Positions 6,567-15,523 of a stretch of 64,000 nt of DNA are shown piece after piece (positions within the stretch are counted from its first letter, which is position 1; every line of letters begins with the position of its first letter). The stretch is from G020353115 sp964640125 (GTDB taxonomy: Bacteria > Bacteroidota > Bacteroidia > Bacteroidales > VadinHA17). The stretch covers positions 1-64,000 of the forward strand of contig CAZXGG010000008.1 in NCBI GenBank assembly GCA_964640125.1, in the 5' to 3' direction. The notes beneath the pieces are model-generated. The model made no database searches, was not told the DNA's origin, and saw only the letters and a program-made list of their open reading frames with translations. The position numbers were made by a program, and so were the translations under genes.

Positions 6567-7523
6567 TCAATCCTCATACTCCATGGTGATTTTGGTACCG
6601 TATTTTTTATCTTCCAGTTTTGTTGCTTCGGTGATCACGCTTTTTCTTCCTCCCTGTTTTATAAAGGAGAGGCATGCCCTGATTTTGGGTGCCATGCTTC
6701 CTTTGCTGAACATCCCCATCTCCAGGTATTTGAGGGTATCGGCATAGTTTAGGAATTCTTTCACTTCCTCGTCCGGTTTTTTATAATTGATGTAGACATA
6801 GGGGACATCTGTCAGTACATAAAACTCATCTGCGCTTATTTTTGCTGCCAGCAGTGCAGATGCAAGGTCTTTATCAATAACTGCCTCCACGGGTCGCACC
6901 TCGTTTTTCTCATCGATATACACCGGGACTCCGCCTCCACCGGCAGCGATTACGATATTGCCTGAACGGGCCAACTGTTCCACAACATTATCATTCTGAA
7001 TCCCGATGGGTATTGGAGAAGGAACAACTCTTCTCCATCCGCCTTCGGCTTTTACTTCCTGTTTGAATATCCATCCTTTGGCTTTATGAAGGGCATTGGC
7101 TTGTTCTTTGTTATAAATCTTGCCTACCCGCTTCTGGGGATCCTGAAAAGCAGGGTCTTCTTTATTAACCATTACCTGTGTGACCATGGTTACCACATTC
7201 TTTTTGATATTGTGTCTGTTCAGCACATTCATGAACATCCTCTCGATCATGTATCCAATCCCGCCCTGTGAATCTGCAACGCATATATCAAGGGGCATCT
7301 GGGCGATATTGTACATCTGTTCACCGGCATCATTCCGCATGAGTATATTTCCAACCTGTGGACCATTGCCATGTGTGATCACCAGATCATATCCCTCCCG
7401 GATCAGGAAAATAAGGTTTTCAAGGGTATCTGTCGTATTGGCTTCCTGCTCCTCAATGGTTCCCACCTGATTTCCCCTTAAGAGGGCATTACCTCCGAGA
7501 GCCACTACAGCTAATTTATTCAT
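6567..7523 (-). CDS. arcC: Carbamate kinase
   Basis: It transfers phosphate between carbamoyl phosphate and ADP, making ATP in arginine or citrulline fermentation. It has 318 residues in the amino-acid kinase fold, with ALGGNALL at the N-terminus, THGNGPQVGNIL, and IAAGGGGVPVY further on. The ATG at 7523 gives the normal family N-terminus (MNKLAVVALGGNALL). An upstream in-frame ATG at 7637 is rejected because a promoter -7 element lies at 7559-7566, inside that extension. Together with the downstream carbamoyltransferase it forms the ATP-yielding half of the arginine deiminase pathway; no arcA is in the window. Confidence 0.95.
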   Translation of the reverse strand: MNKLAVVALGGNALLRGNQVGTIEEQEANTTDTLENLIFLIREGYDLVITHGNGPQVGNILMRNDAGEQMYNIAQMPLDICVADSQGGIGYMIERMFMNVLNRHNIKKNVVTMVTQVMVNKEDPAFQDPQKRVGKIYNKEQANALHKAKGWIFKQEVKAEGGWRRVVPSPIPIGIQNDNVVEQLARSGNIVIAAGGGGVPVYIDEKNEVRPVEAVIDKDLASALLAAKISADEFYVLTDVPYVYINYKKPDEEVKEFLNYADTLKYLEMGMFSKGSMAPKIRACLSFIKQGGRKSVITEATKLEDKKYGTKITMEYED

Positions 7524-7558
7524 AGTCAATTTTTTATGAATTATTTTTTGATGAATTA

Positions 7559-7566
7559 CAAATCTA
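7559..7566 (-). promoter_or_regulatory. Promoter -7 element for arcC
   Basis: TAGATTTG on the minus strand matches TAnnTTTG and lies 36 nt before the arcC ATG. No good TTTG -33 box is seen at 19-20 nt. Confidence 0.45.
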
Positions 7567-7684
7567 TGCATTTTTTTTGTAAACAGTTTGTATGGATTGC
7601 TTATTTTGCACTTCGATCCGGTGAATATTCCCAGCAATCATGACACGTGGTGCACTTATCAAAATAATCGCATTGTAAAAAACG

Positions 7685-7716
7685 TTTGTTAAATTAATTT
7701 TCTAAATTTAGCTTTC
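7685..7716 (+). promoter_or_regulatory. Probable promoter of the lipoprotein-ftsK-lolA operon
   Basis: TTTG at 7685-7688, a 20-nt spacer, and TAGCTTTC at 7709-7716 give one mismatch from TAnnTTTG. The start codon follows 20 nt later. Confidence 0.5.
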
Positions 7717-7736
7717 TTGTATCTATATTCCTGTTT

Positions 7737-8429
7737 GTGAACGGTAATCAAGTACATATCATTGTCACCGTACTACTTTTAATCCTTGTTAGTTCCTGTG
7801 GAGACACAACTGACAGAGATTTTCGGGAAGGAGAGATCCATTACAGCATTACTTATCTGGAGAGCAACCTTGGCAAGATTCCGGTCGAATTGCTGCCAAA
7901 AGAGATGACGATGAAATTCAGGAACGGTGTAGTAATGACGGAAATTGATGGCATTTTTGGTTATTTTAACATCAGCAATGTAACCAACAGCAAAAATTCG
8001 GATAACATAACCTATTTGAAAGTGATGAACAAGAAGTTTTATTTTGAGGGGAAGCCAGGTGAGGTTGCTCCGGGTTTCAGGCTGATGGCCAATATGGATA
8101 TCGAGTTTGTTGATGGAGGAAAGGAGATATGCGGTTTCAATTGTGAGCAGGCAATGATCCGGTTGCCTGAAATCGGAGATGATCCGATTCCGATATTTTT
8201 CACGCGAGAAATTGGTGTTAGAGATCCCAATTCTGCCACACCGTACAAGGAGATTGATGGTGTCCTGCTTGAATTTTATCTTACATTGAGTAATTTAAAA
8301 ATGAAGCTCATAGCGGAAAACGTCTATTCAAAGCCGGTATCTGACAAGAAGTTTGAACACCCGTCTGACTACCTGAGGATATCAAAACCGATCATGGAAA
8401 GCATACTGGATTCTCTTATGGTGAACTGA
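7737..8429 (+). CDS. Predicted lipoprotein of unknown function
   Basis: It has 230 residues starting at GTG 7737, since no in-frame ATG precedes the signal sequence. A hydrophobic signal (VHIIVTVLLLILVSSC) ends in a lipobox with the acylated Cys, followed by GDTTDRDF. The mature part has alternating strands (IHYSITY, MTMKFRNGVVMTEI, YLKVMNKKFYF), like the beta-rich DUF4412/LolA-like exported proteins of Bacteroidota, but I cannot name a family. Its TGA overlaps the ftsK ATG by one base, so the two genes are translationally coupled. Confidence 0.8.
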   Translation: MNGNQVHIIVTVLLLILVSSCGDTTDRDFREGEIHYSITYLESNLGKIPVELLPKEMTMKFRNGVVMTEIDGIFGYFNISNVTNSKNSDNITYLKVMNKKFYFEGKPGEVAPGFRLMANMDIEFVDGGKEICGFNCEQAMIRLPEIGDDPIPIFFTREIGVRDPNSATPYKEIDGVLLEFYLTLSNLKMKLIAENVYSKPVSDKKFEHPSDYLRISKPIMESILDSLMVN

Positions 8430-10804
8430 TGGCAAAAAGGAACAAATCGAAACAGAAATCGGAAAGAAGGAGCAGGCTGGTCATGTTTTTCAGAGATGAT
8501 CGCACAAAGCTTGTTATTGGCCTTTCCATCATTGTTTTTGCCCTCTATCTTTCCCTGGCTTTTATATCCTTTCTTTTCTCCTGGAAAATTGATCAAAGTT
8601 TCGAATGGTCAAAGATTTTTTCAGGTCCGGAGGTACAGGTCGAGAACTGGTCAGGAAAAACCGGAGCCTGGTTTGCTTATTTATTCATGGATCGCTGGTT
8701 TGGAATTGCTTCTTTTTCCATTCCTTTTTTACTTCTGATCATAGGATTAAGGTTACTGAACCTGAAATTATTACCCCTGTGGAGGACCATCAAAATTACA
8801 GTGGTTGCCACGATTTTGCTATCGGTAACTTTCGGATACCTTTTTAACAATTCGGGTGGTTTCCTGGGCAGCGGACTGGGAGGAAATCATGGTTTTGTTG
8901 TGAGTAACTGGCTTAACGCATTTATCGGAAAGATCGGAACAGCATTTCTCTTACTGGTTGCAATCATCGCTTTCTTCCTTTTTTCCTTCAACATTTATTT
9001 TCCATGGATACGTTTCAGAAAGAAGGAGAAGGATGTAACGGGTGAGCAGGAACCGGTGGGTGGTAAGGGTATCGTATCGGTTTTGCCCGGGGATGATGAA
9101 GAGGAAGAGGGGGATGAGTCCGATTATGATCCATTTGATGACAGGCCGGGCAGGGAAGAAACAGCTGCAGTGGATGGCAAAGCGGGTAATAAGGATGGTG
9201 TGAAGATGACCATAGAAGAAAAGAAGGAAAATGATCTGTACGATGAAAGTGAGATAGAACGGAGGCCCCTGGAGCCTTATGATCCGACGCTCGATCTTTC
9301 TTCCTATACTCCGCCTCCTGTTTCGTTGCTTGATCAATATGATGGTGAAGATTCCACGGTTAGCAAGGAGGAATTAATCGGCAATAAGAACAGAATCGTC
9401 GAGACACTTGCTAACTACAAGATCCAGATTGACCGGATCAAAGCAACCATTGGCCCGGCGGTTACCCTTTATGAAATAGTTCCTGCACCCGGTGTTCGAA
9501 TATCCAAGATCAAGAACCTGGAAGATGATATTGCCTTAAGCCTATCCGCTCTCGGAATCCGGATTATTGCTCCCATACCCGGGAGGGGAACAATTGGCAT
9601 TGAGGTTCCGAACCAGAATCCGGAGATCGTTACGATGCGATCGATGATTACATCACGTAAGTTCCAGGAGTCGGACTTTGACCTGGGGGTTGCGATAGGG
9701 AAGACCATTTCAAATGAAACCTATGTTGTTGACCTGACCCAAATGCCACACCTTTTAATTGCGGGCGCTACCGGACAGGGAAAATCGGTCGGTTTAAATG
9801 CGATCATTGCATCCCTTCTCTACAAGAAGCATCCGTCGGAATTGAAATTTGTGCTGATTGACCCGAAAAAGGTGGAACTAACCCTCTATACACGATTAGA
9901 AAGGCATTTTCTTGCGAAGATTCCGGGGATCGAAGAACCCATCATTACGGACACTCAGAGTGTAATCAATACATTGAATTCACTGACCATTGAAATGGAT
10001 CAACGGTACGATCTGTTGAAAATGGGTCAGGTGCGTAACATCAAAGAATACAATACAAAATTCAAAGAGCGCAAGCTGAATCCTGATAAGGGGCACCGCT
10101 ATTTGCCCTACATTGTGCTGATCGTTGATGAATTTGCAGATCTGATCATGACCGCCGGAAAAGAGATTGAAACGCCTCTGGCAAGATTAGCTCAGATTGC
10201 CAGGGCTGTTGGTATTCATCTGGTTATAGCAACACAACGACCAACCACCAACATCATCACAGGGGTTATCAAAGCCAACTTTCCCGTACGGATTGCATTC
10301 CGTGTGACTTCCATGATAGACTCAAGGACTATCCTTGACAGCCCGGGAGCCAATCAACTGGTTGGGCGCGGGGATATGCTCATACTCCCTGGAGGAAGTG
10401 ACCTGATCAGGCTCCAATGTGCATTTATTGGTAGCAATGAGATTGACCGGATTACTGATTTTATCGGTTCACAAAGAGGTTACCCGACGGCATTCATGCT
10501 TCCCGAATATTCAGACGATACGTCGGATGAACTGGATGAGATTGATCTGCAAAAGCGTGATCCTTTGTTCGATGAAGCGGCCAGAATGGTGGTTTTGCAC
10601 CAACAGGGTTCAACTTCACTGATCCAGCGAAAATTATCCATTGGATACAACCGTGCAGGCAGGATAATTGATCAACTCGAAGCAGCAGGGATTGTCGGGC
10701 CATTTGAAGGGAGCAAAGCGCGGCAGGTTCTGCTGACAGATGAATACTCTTTGGAACAGTTTTTGCGAAAACTGGATGAGAGCTCTTCATTGGAAACGGA
10801 GTAA
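8429..10804 (+). CDS. ftsK: DNA translocase FtsK/SpoIIIE
   Basis: This is a septal DNA pump that moves the terminus region and helps resolve chromosome dimers. It has 791 residues. Four membrane helices lie in the first ~180 residues, an acidic linker lies at about 200-290, and the RecA-like motor carries Walker A GATGQGKS near residue 446 and Walker B LIVDEFADL near 570. The C-terminal winged-helix gamma domain (about 705-775, with QRKLSIGYNRAGRIIDQLE) reads KOPS-like DNA sites. The linker is short compared with enterobacterial FtsK, as is usual in this phylum. It overlaps the upstream lipoprotein gene and lies 13 bp before lolA. Confidence 0.96.
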   Translation: MAKRNKSKQKSERRSRLVMFFRDDRTKLVIGLSIIVFALYLSLAFISFLFSWKIDQSFEWSKIFSGPEVQVENWSGKTGAWFAYLFMDRWFGIASFSIPFLLLIIGLRLLNLKLLPLWRTIKITVVATILLSVTFGYLFNNSGGFLGSGLGGNHGFVVSNWLNAFIGKIGTAFLLLVAIIAFFLFSFNIYFPWIRFRKKEKDVTGEQEPVGGKGIVSVLPGDDEEEEGDESDYDPFDDRPGREETAAVDGKAGNKDGVKMTIEEKKENDLYDESEIERRPLEPYDPTLDLSSYTPPPVSLLDQYDGEDSTVSKEELIGNKNRIVETLANYKIQIDRIKATIGPAVTLYEIVPAPGVRISKIKNLEDDIALSLSALGIRIIAPIPGRGTIGIEVPNQNPEIVTMRSMITSRKFQESDFDLGVAIGKTISNETYVVDLTQMPHLLIAGATGQGKSVGLNAIIASLLYKKHPSELKFVLIDPKKVELTLYTRLERHFLAKIPGIEEPIITDTQSVINTLNSLTIEMDQRYDLLKMGQVRNIKEYNTKFKERKLNPDKGHRYLPYIVLIVDEFADLIMTAGKEIETPLARLAQIARAVGIHLVIATQRPTTNIITGVIKANFPVRIAFRVTSMIDSRTILDSPGANQLVGRGDMLILPGGSDLIRLQCAFIGSNEIDRITDFIGSQRGYPTAFMLPEYSDDTSDELDEIDLQKRDPLFDEAARMVVLHQQGSTSLIQRKLSIGYNRAGRIIDQLEAAGIVGPFEGSKARQVLLTDEYSLEQFLRKLDESSSLETE

Positions 10805-10817
10805 ATATCAATATTAC

Positions 10818-11465
10818 ATGATCCGACCTTTTTATATCATCATTCTGACATTGCTTGCTTCAACCACTATTCCCCAGGATGAGGAAACAGCAAAAAAAAT
10901 CCTGGATGAGTTCTCTGATAAACTGAACAGTTACCAGTCGGTGAAAGCAATATTTACCTTTACGGATATTAACCTGAGGGAAGATACCCAAGACAGTTAT
11001 GAAGGCGACATAACCTTCAAAGGGGATATGTTCCGTCTCAATATCCTTGAAACAGAAAACTGGTTCAACGGCAAACTATTGTGGAACTACCTGCCGGATG
11101 TAAATGAAGTCAATGTTTCCGAACCGGATCAGGACGATGATGTGATTCTGAACAATCCCTTTCGTCTGTTCAAGTCCTATGAAACCAGGTTTAAGTGTTT
11201 CTTTCTTGGAGAAACGAGCCAAGGGAACCACGCCGTGTACGAAATTGACCTGATTCCCCTGGATCTTGGTGTTGAGTATTCAAGGATCAGGATCAGGATA
11301 TTGAAAAATAACATGGAACTTCTTTCTGCACAGTACTTTAAGAAAGATGGTAATCATTATTTGATCGAGATATCATCCCTTTCCACCAACCTTAACCTTA
11401 CCGATTCGTACTTTTCCTTTAACGTTAATGAACATCCCGGAGTTGAGGTGATTGATTTACGATAA
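10818..11465 (+). CDS. lolA: LolA-type outer-membrane lipoprotein carrier
   Basis: This periplasmic chaperone ferries lipoproteins to the outer membrane. It has 215 residues with a signal peptide (MIRPFYIIILTLLASTT). The body has the LolA half-barrel pattern: DEFSDKLNSYQSVKAIFTFT, GDITFKGDMFRL and NPFRLFKSYETRF. The start at 10818 is chosen because the longer frame begins inside ftsK without a signal sequence. ftsK-lolA linkage is common in bacteria. No LolB would be expected in this phylum. Confidence 0.85.
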   Translation: MIRPFYIIILTLLASTTIPQDEETAKKILDEFSDKLNSYQSVKAIFTFTDINLREDTQDSYEGDITFKGDMFRLNILETENWFNGKLLWNYLPDVNEVNVSEPDQDDDVILNNPFRLFKSYETRFKCFFLGETSQGNHAVYEIDLIPLDLGVEYSRIRIRILKNNMELLSAQYFKKDGNHYLIEISSLSTNLNLTDSYFSFNVNEHPGVEVIDLR

Positions 11466-11708
11466 TATTGGCTGCTTATTAGTTGGATTCATGCATAAGA
11501 CAGATTACGGAGAAGGAGTTCATGAAGGTGGAGGATTAATGTAATTTACTCGCCCTGATAAAAGTCAAATTCAATACCCTCAAGTTTGGGTATAAAATTT
11601 TCATCAGTTTTGAAGATAACTGTTGAGTGAAACAGTTGACATACTTGAATTTGACTTTTCGTCAGCCATAAATGGCGAAAAATTCTTTGAATTTTTCGGG
11701 TTAATAAC

Positions 11709-11755
11709 GGTCGCATAGCGACCAAATAACCATAAATAACGCTCCCGAAGGGAGC
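11709..11755. repeat. Palindromic modules in the lolA-pgpH intergenic region
   Basis: GGTCGCATAGCGACC (11709-11723) and GCTCCCGAAGGGAGC (11741-11755) are two hairpins separated by AAATAACCATAAATAAC. The second recurs near 29930 (CTTCCTTCGGGAGCG followed by TTATTAATGGTTATTA). The remaining 11466-11793 sequence shows no convincing gene. Confidence 0.6.
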
Positions 11756-11773
11756 AAATAACCACTTAATTAT

Positions 11774-11801
11774 TACCATTTTTCCATTAACCATTAACCT
11801 T
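11774..11801 (-). repeat. Period-7 tandem array spanning the pgpH stop
   Basis: Four 7-nt units lie on the plus strand: TACCATT, TTTCCAT, TAACCAT, TAACCTT. The pgpH stop codon (11794-11796) lies inside the array. Confidence 0.65.
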
Positions 11802-13953
11802 TCTTCTCTTCTTTGGGATATTCGATCCGGGTGTGGTAGATATTTGCCAACCGCTTTTTAAATACCTGTTTGATAGAATCAATGTTTTTAAAGGTAATGG
11901 GTGAATCGTAGAACTGGCTCTCTTTGACCTGATAATCGATAATGGCATCGACCAGTTCATTGATTGTTTCCTGAGAATAGGACTTAAGGCTTCTGGAAGA
12001 AGCTTCGACGGAATCAGCCATCATCAGAACAGCCGTTTCATTGGAGAAGGGTTTCGGTCCAGGATAGGAGAAACGTTTTGGATCGACCTCTCCTTCGGGG
12101 AATTTTTTGATGTAGGACCGGTAAAAATACTGGACCTTTGTTGTTCCATGGTGGGTTTGTATAAAATCTATGATCTGTGAAGGGAGTTTGTGTTTTTTTG
12201 CCATTTCAACCCCTTTTTGTACATGACCGATGATGATTTCTGCACTTGCATCGAATTCAAGAGCATCGTGGGGGTTATATCCGTCTCTCTGGTTTTCGAT
12301 AAAATAAATGGGATTCTCCATTTTACCAATATCGTGATACAGGGCACCTGTACGGACAAGAAGCGGATTGCCTCCAATAACCCGTATGGCCTCTTCAGCA
12401 AGGTTACTGACCTGCAGGGAGTGCTGGAAAGATCCGGGGGCTTTTTCAGCAAGCTTTCGCAATAAGGTTTGATTAGTATCGGAAAGCTCCATCAAGGTTG
12501 CATCGGATAGAAATCCAAACGTTTTTTCGAATACAAAAATGAGTGGATAAGATAACAATACCAATCCACTGTTTCCTGCAAACCAGGCATAATCGATCCA
12601 CTCGATGCTACTGAAATTACCTTCCTGGATGATGGCCATTCCGAAATAGACAAAGCCGTAACTGACAAAAACGAGGACAGCGGTCAGGAATAATTTTCCG
12701 CGGCGATAAATGTTCGTGAGGCTAAAAAGTGCAACAATACCGGCGATGATATTCAGGAATACAAATTCGAAAGCATTGGGCACCAGGAACCCGATAATCA
12801 TGAGTGTGATCATATGGATGAACAGGGCAAGTCGAGCATCATAAAATGTCCTGATAATAATGGGGACGATGGCAAATGGTATGAGAAAGATACTGACTGC
12901 ACGGGTTTTCAGGATCATACTGGCAATGAAAACAAAAAGCACCAGCAGGAACAGGATAAAAACGGATTTGAGGTTATCCTGGTAAATCTCGTTACGGAAG
13001 TGGTAGAGGAAAAGAAAAAGTACCAGGATAGAAATAAAGAGAAGAATGATCTGCCCGGCCGTGATCAGCAAGTAGTTGGAAGAGTACCCCATCCGGGTTT
13101 CGTATTCCTGACGCAGCGATTCCAGGATCCGGAATTTCTGATGTGAGACCACTTCACCACGTGAAATGATCCGTTCACCCATCTGGACCATACCCTGTGT
13201 CAGTGAAATTTCACCGATCAGACTCTCTTTTACTGTATTTGATGTTTCCTCATCATAGGTAAGGTTGGGTTCGATAAACTCATTCAGATTTAATTTTCTG
13301 AAAAATTCAAGGGTCCGCTCCTCACCTTCCCTCATGTCTTCAAGTTTCATTGAATTTACAGCATTCACCATGTATTCGTAGGCTGATTTTTGAGTAAAAA
13401 CCTCAGAATAATCATACTCTTCTGCTATTTTACCTTTCATCAGCACGATCGATAATTGTTGGTTATCAACACGTTCAAGTACATCTTGTACGCCGACTAT
13501 CCCTTTTGAATAGACAAACTCGAGCAATTTGGAGGCAAAACTTTTATATCTTTCTTCTGTTTCTAACAGTTGTCTATCTCTCCACCTCGCCTGGCTCAGC
13601 TCTTCTGTAATGCCATACTCTTCTTCCAGATGAGTTTTCCATACCTCGTTGAATGTCTCATAAAACCGGTTCAGTTGATTTACTACCAGAACGCTATCAT
13701 ATCGAAAATAGGGCTTGAATTCCCGGAGGATACTATCCCGCTCACCAGCAATTTCATGTTCCAGTTTGTAAATGGGGAAATCATAGGGAGCAATAAGATC
13801 TTCGTGCATCCATGGCCTTCCTCTCTGGTATTCATACTGGAATTTACCCTCCCTTGGAAAGAGGTAGACAAGAAAAGTAACTGAGCACAGGATGATTATA
13901 ATCCTCAGGATGACTTTTTTATTTTCCCTGATAAACTGTAGTGCCTTTTTCAT
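11794..13953 (-). CDS. Membrane HD-domain phosphodiesterase, PgpH type (c-di-AMP)
   Basis: It has 719 residues: one N-terminal helix, a large extracytoplasmic 7TM-HD-extracellular region (about 40-270), a bundle of membrane helices (about 290-490) and a cytoplasmic HD domain. The HD signature YHDIGKMENP lies near residue 535, preceded by GSFQHSLQVSNLAEEA and followed by the TH-HGTTKVQYFY and MADSVEASSR motifs. This architecture is that of PgpH, which hydrolyses cyclic di-AMP to pApA and links it to osmotic and wall control. Substrate assignment is by family. Confidence 0.9.
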   Translation of the reverse strand: MKKALQFIRENKKVILRIIIILCSVTFLVYLFPREGKFQYEYQRGRPWMHEDLIAPYDFPIYKLEHEIAGERDSILREFKPYFRYDSVLVVNQLNRFYETFNEVWKTHLEEEYGITEELSQARWRDRQLLETEERYKSFASKLLEFVYSKGIVGVQDVLERVDNQQLSIVLMKGKIAEEYDYSEVFTQKSAYEYMVNAVNSMKLEDMREGEERTLEFFRKLNLNEFIEPNLTYDEETSNTVKESLIGEISLTQGMVQMGERIISRGEVVSHQKFRILESLRQEYETRMGYSSNYLLITAGQIILLFISILVLFLFLYHFRNEIYQDNLKSVFILFLLVLFVFIASMILKTRAVSIFLIPFAIVPIIIRTFYDARLALFIHMITLMIIGFLVPNAFEFVFLNIIAGIVALFSLTNIYRRGKLFLTAVLVFVSYGFVYFGMAIIQEGNFSSIEWIDYAWFAGNSGLVLLSYPLIFVFEKTFGFLSDATLMELSDTNQTLLRKLAEKAPGSFQHSLQVSNLAEEAIRVIGGNPLLVRTGALYHDIGKMENPIYFIENQRDGYNPHDALEFDASAEIIIGHVQKGVEMAKKHKLPSQIIDFIQTHHGTTKVQYFYRSYIKKFPEGEVDPKRFSYPGPKPFSNETAVLMMADSVEASSRSLKSYSQETINELVDAIIDYQVKESQFYDSPITFKNIDSIKQVFKKRLANIYHTRIEYPKEEKKG

Positions 13954-14007
13954 TCGTTCAGGTATCTATAAATCACATACATGCAATTCCTCAGAATGGA
14001 ATCGTCA

Positions 14008-14015
14008 CAAAGGTA
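14008..14015 (-). promoter_or_regulatory. Promoter -7 element for pgpH
   Basis: TACCTTTG on the minus strand matches TAnnTTTG, 54 nt upstream of the pgpH ATG. No clear -33 TTTG is at the consensus distance. Confidence 0.4.
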
Positions 14016-14029
14016 AAACATTATTTTGA

Positions 14030-14610
14030 AATGCAGAATCGCATTTCGTTGGTCGGTTACGAATCCCGTTTCGAAATTTGGGACAATGGAATCACTCAGG
14101 AATGCTAATCACCTTCGGGATAAAATCATCCTGGTACTTTGGTTCGTTTCTTTTGATCGTTCAACCCCGAAGGGCTCATGAACACCTTTAAAAATAAACA
14201 ATTAAGTGAGTAAAAGAGATGAACTCGGATTTCCTCGAAGGGGTCCCTATGAAATAATCCCATGGTATTGGATATTCGTCATGGTACGTTGCTATTTCAC
14301 AGGGCCTGTAGCAAATCGATCCATTTGGGATTCTCTCATTAATAAGGGTTCCTGCATTCCGCCGGATGAAACGTATGGTTTTTCAAACAACCAAGCAGTT
14401 CCGGCAATTTATGTTGCGTTACCTTTACCCCGGCTTAAAGGCCGGGGCTATTGACTTTTAACCACTCTGTGGTTAATATCCCCAATCGCCCGAAGGGCGA
14501 GTAACCGCCTTCTGCCGAAGGCCCGCCTGCCGGCAGGTATGACAATTGTATCGACCCTGTGAAATAGCGGCTACACCGCTCCTGCTAAGCAGGATTTCAC
14601 ATGGTGAATA
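14030..14610. repeat. Repeat-rich intergenic region between pgpH and the NlpC/P60 gene
   Basis: About 700 bp without a credible gene. It holds many hairpins: CCCCGGCTTAAAGGCCGGGG (about 14428), ACCACTCTGTGGT (about 14461), TCGCCCGAAGGGCGA (about 14487), TGCCGAAGGC and GCCTGCCGGCAGG (about 14513-14537), and GCGGCTACACCGC and CCTGCTAAGCAGG (about 14568-14593). CTATTTCACAGGG at 14290 and its inverse CCCTGTGAAATAG at 14556 bracket much of the region. The frame at 14206-14454 has no protein character. Confidence 0.6.
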
Positions 14611-14641
14611 AATGCATTGCTCTCGCATGATAAAAAATTTA

Positions 14642-14649
14642 TACCTTTG
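14642..14649 (+). promoter_or_regulatory. Promoter -7 element for the NlpC/P60-like gene
   Basis: TACCTTTG at 14642-14649 lies 22 nt before the ATG at 14671. An ATTG at 14616 is 22 nt upstream, slightly too far for the usual spacing. The position rules out the earlier in-frame ATG at 14617. Confidence 0.5.
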
Positions 14650-14670
14650 AATACTTTTTTTTATTCCATA

Positions 14671-15462
14671 ATGAAATACGGAGCAGTTCATTGTTCATTA
14701 ACAGCCATTCGCAAGGCACCAAGCGAGAAAAGTGAAATGGTTAACCAGATGCTTTTTGGAGAGCATGTAACCATTCACAAGGTGCTCCGTCGCTGGATGT
14801 ATGTTGAATCTGCGTATGACGGGTATTCCGGGTGGATAAACAGTCTCTCACTTATTCCACTTGCGAATGATCAGCTTATTCATTTTAATGATAAGAACTC
14901 AATCGTTCTTCCACGGTTGAGCAGGGCGGTTGTCCATGAGCAGCGGGAATTATATATTCATCTGGTTCCTGGTTCCCTGTTGCCATCCTATGATGGGGGA
15001 AATGGAGAGTTCCGTCTTGGAGATCAGCGTTATAAGCTGGACAATCCGGTTGAGCAGGAGCTCATGAAGCTGGGCCGGACTCGTGTTGTAAACAGCGGTT
15101 TTGCATTTTTGAATTCGCCCTACCTGTGGGGTGGAAGGAGTCCTTTTGGCATTGACAGTCCGGGATTAATCCAGGTTGTAGGGAAGATTCACGGAGTCTG
15201 CCTTCCAAGGGAAGTGGATCAGCAGGTTACTTACGGATCAACCGTAAACTTTATTGACGAAGCAGAACCGGGTGATTTGGCCTTTTTTGACGATAAAGAG
15301 GGGAAAATTGCACATGCAGGGATTATAGTTGATAAGAGCAGTATCCTGCACGCATCTGGAAGTGTCCGAATCGATGCAGTCGATCATCAGGGAATATTCA
15401 GGGAAGATACCGGTGAATATACGCACAGGCTCCGCGTAGTAAAAAATATCATAGATCCTTAA
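14671..15462 (+). CDS. SH3b plus NlpC/P60 protein lacking the catalytic Cys (probable pseudoenzyme)
   Basis: It has 263 residues. One or two SH3b-like domains occupy about residues 1-120, and an NlpC/P60 domain follows. The domain is intact in outline (FLNSPYLWGGRSPFGID), but the invariant DCSG is DSPG here: Ser163 replaces the nucleophile and Pro replaces the next Ser. The two partner histidines are kept (IAHAG, His215; ILHASG, His227) with normal spacing. Active relatives are YkfC-type peptidases that cut gamma-D-Glu-diaminopimelate peptides. No signal peptide is seen, as in YkfC. As read, the protein should bind but not cut peptide, unless Ser can act. The codons (AGT CCG) differ from TGY/TCN at several bases, so a single sequencing error does not explain it. 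Confidence 0.88.
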   Translation: MKYGAVHCSLTAIRKAPSEKSEMVNQMLFGEHVTIHKVLRRWMYVESAYDGYSGWINSLSLIPLANDQLIHFNDKNSIVLPRLSRAVVHEQRELYIHLVPGSLLPSYDGGNGEFRLGDQRYKLDNPVEQELMKLGRTRVVNSGFAFLNSPYLWGGRSPFGIDSPGLIQVVGKIHGVCLPREVDQQVTYGSTVNFIDEAEPGDLAFFDDKEGKIAHAGIIVDKSSILHASGSVRIDAVDHQGIFREDTGEYTHRLRVVKNIIDP

Positions 15463-15523
15463 AGATCTGCTGCAAAAAACAACCTTATTCTTTCAGCCAG
15501 AGGGCGTTGAATGGCCTTATCCG

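Noticed and set aside
11546..11794. 82-residue minus-strand frame after lolA
   Set aside because: Half of it translates the CTCCCGAAGGGAG and GTCGCATAGCGAC palindromes and a heptamer array; the rest matches nothing I recognise.
14206..14454. 82-residue open frame in the repeat region before the NlpC/P60 gene
   Set aside because: It runs through hairpin modules, has no domain, signal or suitable codon pattern, and overlaps inverted repeats.
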